Part shown: positions 59,706 through 64,000 of the stretch, one piece after another
Layout: each line of letters opens with the position of its first letter
Numbering within the stretch: position 1 is the stretch's first letter
Assembly (NCBI GenBank): GCA_020636315.1
Contig: JACJYA010000009.1
Span: 1-64,000 of the forward strand
Origin: Lewinellaceae bacterium
GTDB lineage: Bacteria > Bacteroidota > Bacteroidia > Chitinophagales > Saprospiraceae
DNA length: 64,000 nt
Direction of reading: 5' to 3'
Program-made: the position numbers and the translations under genes
The notes under the pieces: model-generated
Databases searched by the model: none
What the model was told of the DNA's origin: nothing
Seen by the model: the letters and a program-made list of their open reading frames with translations, nothing else

Positions 59706-62700
59706 CTATAAATCCGCCTCCAGAAATTCTTCTTTACTCCGATAAACGACCTCCGGCAACCCCTCCTTAGCCAAAACGGCATTGAGGCCGGCCAGGCGTT
59801 CCAGCACTCCTCCCATTTTTTGCTGAGCAGCTTCCAACCGGGACGACAGGAGCTCCAGATTTTCCATCTGTGCATTGGACGGGCGGCCGGCATAGCCGGC
59901 CACTTCACTGTAGAGGGAGGCGATCTTTTCGCGCAGCATTGGTTCGGCTGCACCTACATAGTTATCACCGGTTGTCACAACCAGTTCTTCCTTCATGGTT
60001 TTAAGTTCTGTGGCAAAAGGTTCCAGAAGCTTCAATACCTTTTTCGAAGGCGCCTTTCCCCTGGCGGTTTCAACGCCCTCCGACATCCTGTCCACCTGGT
60101 CGATGAGATAGGCCAGGCTTTCGTTCATGTGATACAGTTTCATAGCCGCCTCGTGTTGTGCTTCCCGGCCGGCTTCAGAATGTATCGATTCCGGGTCTGA
60201 AACGAGCTCCAGAGTGGTTTCATAAACTTCCTTTCCCTTCGTCAGGCGGACCGTATAAGCACCCGGAGGCACAGTGGGCGTGGTGAAGCCGCCAAAGGTG
60301 AAGGTCTTGGCCGCAGCGATCTTTGGCATCCTGTAGCGGTAGTTCCATAGTACTTCGTTGATGCCTCTGGACTTACCGGGGGCAAGGTTGGCCACCTCTT
60401 TGCCCGAAGCATCAAGAACCTGCATTTCCATCTTACCGAAGGTGTGCCGCTTTTTGAGGTAGTACACGATCCGTGCGGCGGAAGTGGGGTTGTCCCCAAC
60501 AAATTCCCCGAAAGCCGATGTACCTCCCAGGCTTGGCGTTTCTTTGATGATGGCCGGCGGGCGCTCGAAAAAGTGCACCTCCTTTGAAGCGACTTCAGGA
60601 GTCAGCTGGCGCAGAGGGGTAACGTCGTCAATGATGATGATGCCGCGGCCGTGGGTAGCCAGCACCAGGGCATTGTCGCGGGGGTGGAGTGTTACGTGAT
60701 GCACAGCAACGGCCGGCATATTATTGGTGAATTTTGACCAGTTACGCCCGCCGTCCACGGTGATGTACAGTCCAAATTCTGTACCCAGATAAAGCAGGTT
60801 GGGGTTTACAAAGTCTTCCTGTATGCTGCGGGCAAAGCCCTGAATATCATCCGTGACAATAGAGGCCCAGGTTTTGCCCCCATCAGTAGTTTTGTACACA
60901 TAAGTACGGCCATCATTCCTGGTATGGCCGTCAAAGACGGCGTAGGCCGTTTGCTTATCGAAATGGCCAGGTTCGATATGATAGGCCCAGGTATTGGGAG
61001 GTAAACCGGGAATATTGGCAGTTACATTGGACCAGTTCCCGCCTCCATCCATAGTCACCTGAACATTTCCGTCATCCGTTCCCACCCATATCACCTGCTC
61101 ATCCAGAGGAGATTCGCCTATTGTAAAGATGGTACAGTGGTTTTCGGCCCCTGAATTATCAACGCTGATACCTCCGCTTTCTTCCTGAAGTTGTTTGGCA
61201 GGGTCGTTGGTTGTCAGGTCGGGAGAGATCTTTATCCAGGTCTCTCCCCGGTCATCCGACCGATGCAGGAACTGGCTGCCGACGAAGAGCCGGTCCGGCA
61301 GGTGCGCACTGGTGGAAATAGGAGTATTCCAGTTGAAACGGAGTTTCGGGTCTCCTTCCCTGGCATAAGGTTTGATGGTTTTAATCTGCTCCTTGGCCAT
61401 ATCGACCCGCCAAAGCCCTTCCGCACCCTGCATCTCCGAATAGCAGATATTGGGGTCCTGAGGGTGGGAATAGACGCGAAAGCCGTCCCCATAACCTACG
61501 TTCAGCCAGTCGCGGGCTTCTATGCCACCGGGGCTGGCGGAAGGCCCCACCCAGGAGCCATTGTCCTGAAGGCCTCCATAAACGCGAAAAGGCTTCTGCA
61601 TATCCGTCGTGACATGGTAGTACTGCGAAACCGGCAGGCCTTTGACCATCTCCCATACAGTACCCCCGTCCCAGGATCGGTAAACGCCTCCATCGGAACC
61701 CAGGTATATCCGGTCTGAATCTTTCACGTCAAACCAGAAATCATGGACATCGGAATGGACGCCGCTCCCGATCCCCCGGAAAGTCCTGCCTCCATCTTTA
61801 CTGATGGAGCCGCTCAGGCCGGCCTTACAGACCACATCCGGGTTGCGGGGGTCAACGACGATGCGGGAAAAGTAGAACGGCCGCACCGCCAGCTCGAAAT
61901 CCTTGTTTCGGTGCTCCCAGGTAGCACCGCCATCCTCGGACCGATACAGCCCCTTGCCCTCGTTTTGTTCCGATTCGATGACTGAATAAAGAATATTGGA
62001 GCTGGAAGGAGAGATGGCGATTGCGATCCGCCCCAGCTTGCCAGCCGGGAACCCGTTGTGGATCTTATTCCAGGTTTTACCCCCATCTGTCGATTTATAA
62101 AGCGCACTGTTACCCCCTCCGGAATTGAAGGAATAGGCAGTACGGCGGAACTCCCAGAATGCAGCGTACAGAGTGCCGGGATCCTGTGGGTCCATTGCCA
62201 GGTCAGAACATCCTGTGGAGGGGCCAACGTAGAGGATCTTCTCCCAGGTGGCGCCGCCGTCCTCGGTTTTATACACCCCCCTCTCTTCGCTGTCACCCCA
62301 GAGCGCACCCAGGACGCCGACATATACCTGGGAAGGGTTATCGGGGTTAATCTGTATGCTACTGATCCGTTCGGATTTTTCCAGCCCCATGCGCCGCCAA
62401 TTCTTACCCCCGTCGTCCGACCGGTACAAACCGTCACCGACCGAAACGCTGTTGCGAACCCAACATTCGCCGGTGCCCACCCAGGCCACATTGTCCGGGT
62501 TCTGAGGGTCTAGCGCAACGGCCCCGATGGATTGAGGGTGGTCATCAAAAACAGAGGCAAAGGTTACCCCCCCGTCCGTCGACTTCCAAACTCCCCCGCC
62601 GGCAGTACCAACGTAGAGGATCTTCGGGTCGGAAGGGTGGCCCTCAAGGTCAGTAATGCGGCCGCTCATCAGGGCTGGCCCAATATGCCGGGCACGCATG

Positions 62701-62798
62701 GAACCGAACAGGGCATCTCCCCTGGGAATCTCTGAATCCTGTCCGAAAAGAGAACAGAATACCAGATAAAAACCCAGGAATAATAGTGCTTTATGCAT
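59706..62798 (-). CDS. Large secreted sortilin/BNR-type beta-propeller protein
   Basis: This is a 1030-residue protein with a signal peptide (LLFLGFYLVFCSLFG). About 700 residues carry many BNR-type turns (GGGVWKSTDGGVTF; GLYRSDDGGKNWRR; GVYKTEDGGATWEK), the pattern of two tandem ten-bladed sortilin (VPS10)-like propellers. A helical C-terminal third (HEAAMKLYHMNESLAYLIDQ) follows an Ig-like segment. Often annotated as 'glycosyl hydrolase', yet no catalytic residues are established, so the substrate is unknown. It has no type IX sorting domain. A LolA-like gene precedes it on the same strand. Confidence 0.88.
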   Translation of the reverse strand: MHKALLFLGFYLVFCSLFGQDSEIPRGDALFGSMRARHIGPALMSGRITDLEGHPSDPKILYVGTAGGGVWKSTDGGVTFASVFDDHPQSIGAVALDPQNPDNVAWVGTGECWVRNSVSVGDGLYRSDDGGKNWRRMGLEKSERISSIQINPDNPSQVYVGVLGALWGDSEERGVYKTEDGGATWEKILYVGPSTGCSDLAMDPQDPGTLYAAFWEFRRTAYSFNSGGGNSALYKSTDGGKTWNKIHNGFPAGKLGRIAIAISPSSSNILYSVIESEQNEGKGLYRSEDGGATWEHRNKDFELAVRPFYFSRIVVDPRNPDVVCKAGLSGSISKDGGRTFRGIGSGVHSDVHDFWFDVKDSDRIYLGSDGGVYRSWDGGTVWEMVKGLPVSQYYHVTTDMQKPFRVYGGLQDNGSWVGPSASPGGIEARDWLNVGYGDGFRVYSHPQDPNICYSEMQGAEGLWRVDMAKEQIKTIKPYAREGDPKLRFNWNTPISTSAHLPDRLFVGSQFLHRSDDRGETWIKISPDLTTNDPAKQLQEESGGISVDNSGAENHCTIFTIGESPLDEQVIWVGTDDGNVQVTMDGGGNWSNVTANIPGLPPNTWAYHIEPGHFDKQTAYAVFDGHTRNDGRTYVYKTTDGGKTWASIVTDDIQGFARSIQEDFVNPNLLYLGTEFGLYITVDGGRNWSKFTNNMPAVAVHHVTLHPRDNALVLATHGRGIIIIDDVTPLRQLTPEVASKEVHFFERPPAIIKETPSLGGTSAFGEFVGDNPTSAARIVYYLKKRHTFGKMEMQVLDASGKEVANLAPGKSRGINEVLWNYRYRMPKIAAAKTFTFGGFTTPTVPPGAYTVRLTKGKEVYETTLELVSDPESIHSEAGREAQHEAAMKLYHMNESLAYLIDQVDRMSEGVETARGKAPSKKVLKLLEPFATELKTMKEELVVTTGDNYVGAAEPMLREKIASLYSEVAGYAGRPSNAQMENLELLSSRLEAAQQKMGGVLERLAGLNAVLAKEGLPEVVYRSKEEFLEADL

Positions 62799-62827
62799 AA
62801 TTACAAGGATTGGATTATCTTTTTTAT

Positions 62828-63601
62828 TTACTCCTTATCTCCACTTGCAGGGGCAGGTTCCGGATAGGCAAAAAGAGCGTCATCCATCTCGGCATTCAAT
62901 TCCATTTTCTCAACTGCCAGGTCAAAAACGGTTTGCCCCTGAAATTTCTGGGAGATGCTAAACGGGAAATAAATTCCTTCCACCTCCTGGTAGTCACTGA
63001 AATACGTTTGAGAAGACTGCCCCTTCATCTGGCCCGTCTTGGCGTATTCCTCCTGCATAATAGGCACGAAAGCCTCTTTGTCAAAATAGTAAAAGCTGAA
63101 GTTTTCTTCCTCCTTGCCTTCAACTTTCACCGGCTTTTTTGTCAGCTTCACTTTGAAGCAGGGCGTCCCTTCCACTTCCTCCTCTCCCTCAAGCGCAACG
63201 GAATACCCTTTTTCCTCATATTGGAGAAAAGCATTCAGGAAATCCATATCGCTCTTCATGATCTCGGACTGCTCAGCGTCCCACTTTTCCGCTTCCATGG
63301 TCATAAAATTAGTGGACCAACCTTCTTCACCATTGAAAGCCATCTGCGTTACTTCTTTACCCTGAAATACCATGTCCATTCGCATCATGCCCGGAGCTTT
63401 CTGAAACATGGTAATGGGCAGCTCCATCCCCTGAGCCTTGCCTGTTGCCTGCATTTTTATACTACTGACGGCATTCAACTGTTCCTTTCCGCCTATCGTT
63501 TCCAGGTAATTTTCAACGATCTCCTGTGCCGTCTGTGCTTTTAAAGTTTGAAGGCCAGCCATCAACAAAAGGACAGGAAGAAATAAAAGAGCCTTTTTCA
63601 T
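62828..63601 (-). CDS. Periplasmic LolA-like protein (outer-membrane lipoprotein-sorting fold)
   Basis: This is a 257-residue protein with a signal peptide (LFLPVLLLMAGLQTLKAQ). The mature part begins AQEIVENYLETIGGKEQLNA and continues as an open beta half-barrel (FYYFDKEAFVPIMQE, then TYFSDYQEVEGIYFPFSI), like LolA/LppX-type proteins that carry lipids or lipoproteins. It is longer than LolA proper. It lies 29 bp upstream of the sortilin-like gene and is probably co-transcribed with it. A specific cargo cannot be inferred. Confidence 0.8.
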   Translation of the reverse strand: MKKALLFLPVLLLMAGLQTLKAQTAQEIVENYLETIGGKEQLNAVSSIKMQATGKAQGMELPITMFQKAPGMMRMDMVFQGKEVTQMAFNGEEGWSTNFMTMEAEKWDAEQSEIMKSDMDFLNAFLQYEEKGYSVALEGEEEVEGTPCFKVKLTKKPVKVEGKEEENFSFYYFDKEAFVPIMQEEYAKTGQMKGQSSQTYFSDYQEVEGIYFPFSISQKFQGQTVFDLAVEKMELNAEMDDALFAYPEPAPASGDKE

Positions 63602-64000
63602 AGTCTAAGGTTTTAATGCATTTGATAAATAAGAAAAATTCGGCCTGAAGATAAAAACCCACAAGCCTTCCGGCGAATCTTATCGGCCAATTGTAGAGAA
63701 ATGTCCTTAAAGATCAAATTTTCAACCAGGCCTGGCGCCGCATCTGAACGCAGGAACGTGCCTTTCTGGCGGTAACGGCCAGTTTTTTCTCATAGTTACA
63801 ACTAAAATCAAAGTATTACTATTTTTATCAATAGTTTTATTAATTTTTTTATTAGTTTTTATATATATTGCAGACATTGCCGTGACAAGGCCAGGTGTAA
63901 GAGCCTCAGCAGAAAGCTCTTTCTCTGAAAAAAAATGGCGAACAAATGTTGAAGGTACTGTTAACATACACCTCTAATCCGGCTTCCGGGAGTGTAGCCA
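63602..64000. other. AT-rich gene-poor end of the window
   Basis: From 63602 to 64000 no gene can be supported. The stretch 63790-63880 is very AT-rich. One plus-strand frame there encodes a hydrophobic segment (VLLFLSIVLLIFLLVFIYIA) followed by a short polar tail to a stop near 63976, but it lacks a standard start codon. A 60-bp promoter region of the LolA-like gene may lie at the left end. Confidence 0.4.

Noticed and set aside
63722..63967. 81-codon minus-strand frame in the AT-rich end
   Set aside because: No domain, unusual composition, overlaps a hydrophobic frame on the other strand; neither has a supported start and product.

Overview
The window looks like a Bacteroidota chromosome segment, most like the Saprospiria/Lewinella group. 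The pointers are a SusC/SusD pair, secreted proteins with C-terminal type IX sorting domains, Bacteroidota families such as DUF5777, TAnnTTTG-like -7 boxes almost touching start codons, and a general lack of Shine-Dalgarno sequences. The placement comes from gene content only. No tRNA, rRNA or CRISPR array was seen.

0-13 kb is a worn accessory region. An IS21-family element (istB, istA and four terminal repeats) runs off the left edge and abuts a truncated, frameshifted reverse transcriptase. Next come a tail fragment of a Gfo/Idh/MocA oxidoreductase, a sugar-epimerase-like gene, and a DUF4143 ATPase behind a perfect 18-bp inverted repeat. An aldo/keto reductase follows, then an AbiEi/AbiEii-type toxin-antitoxin pair with a frameshift in each gene. 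After that are an ECF sigma factor with a membrane partner, a DUF2202 protein, an EF-hand protein, a Crp/Fnr regulator with its own palindrome, and a DUF2892 gene.

13-18 kb holds a CytoC_RC-type cytochrome c, an SDR dehydrogenase, and a TonB-dependent receptor with a downstream lipoprotein. 18-28 kb is a respiratory block: system II cytochrome c maturation (ResB and CcsA), then a hexahaem cytochrome, a CX4CH lipoprotein, a DUF5777 barrel, a Tat-type FeS protein, an NrfD membrane subunit, a membrane-anchored protein and a small cytochrome c. The set resembles Qrc or alternative complex III without the molybdopterin-like subunit. FNR-like sites (TGAT-N4-ATCA) precede three of its transcription units.

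28-47 kb is mixed: glutathione peroxidase, a vanadium-haloperoxidase-like PAP2 protein, a GT-C-like membrane protein, several gene remnants, a Rho-binding antiterminator homologue and an AlkD-like protein. It also holds SusC/SusD with a DeoR regulator, DedA, pirin, a GH95 alpha-L-fucosidase and a secreted BNR protein. Two compact non-coding elements lie here, one of them a clean MITE with 20-bp terminal repeats and a 9-bp target duplication.

47.7-57.7 kb is the most unusual part: six co-directional genes encoding a CHAT caspase-like protease, an nSTAND NTPase with a membrane segment and TPRs, two Kelch lipoproteins, a two-segment membrane protein and a secreted WD40 protein. They look like one envelope-spanning sensor/protease system that I do not recognise as described. 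The window closes with a SerB-SerA fusion (phosphoserine phosphatase plus phosphoglycerate dehydrogenase), a sortilin/BNR-type secreted protein, a LolA-like protein and an AT-rich gene-poor end.
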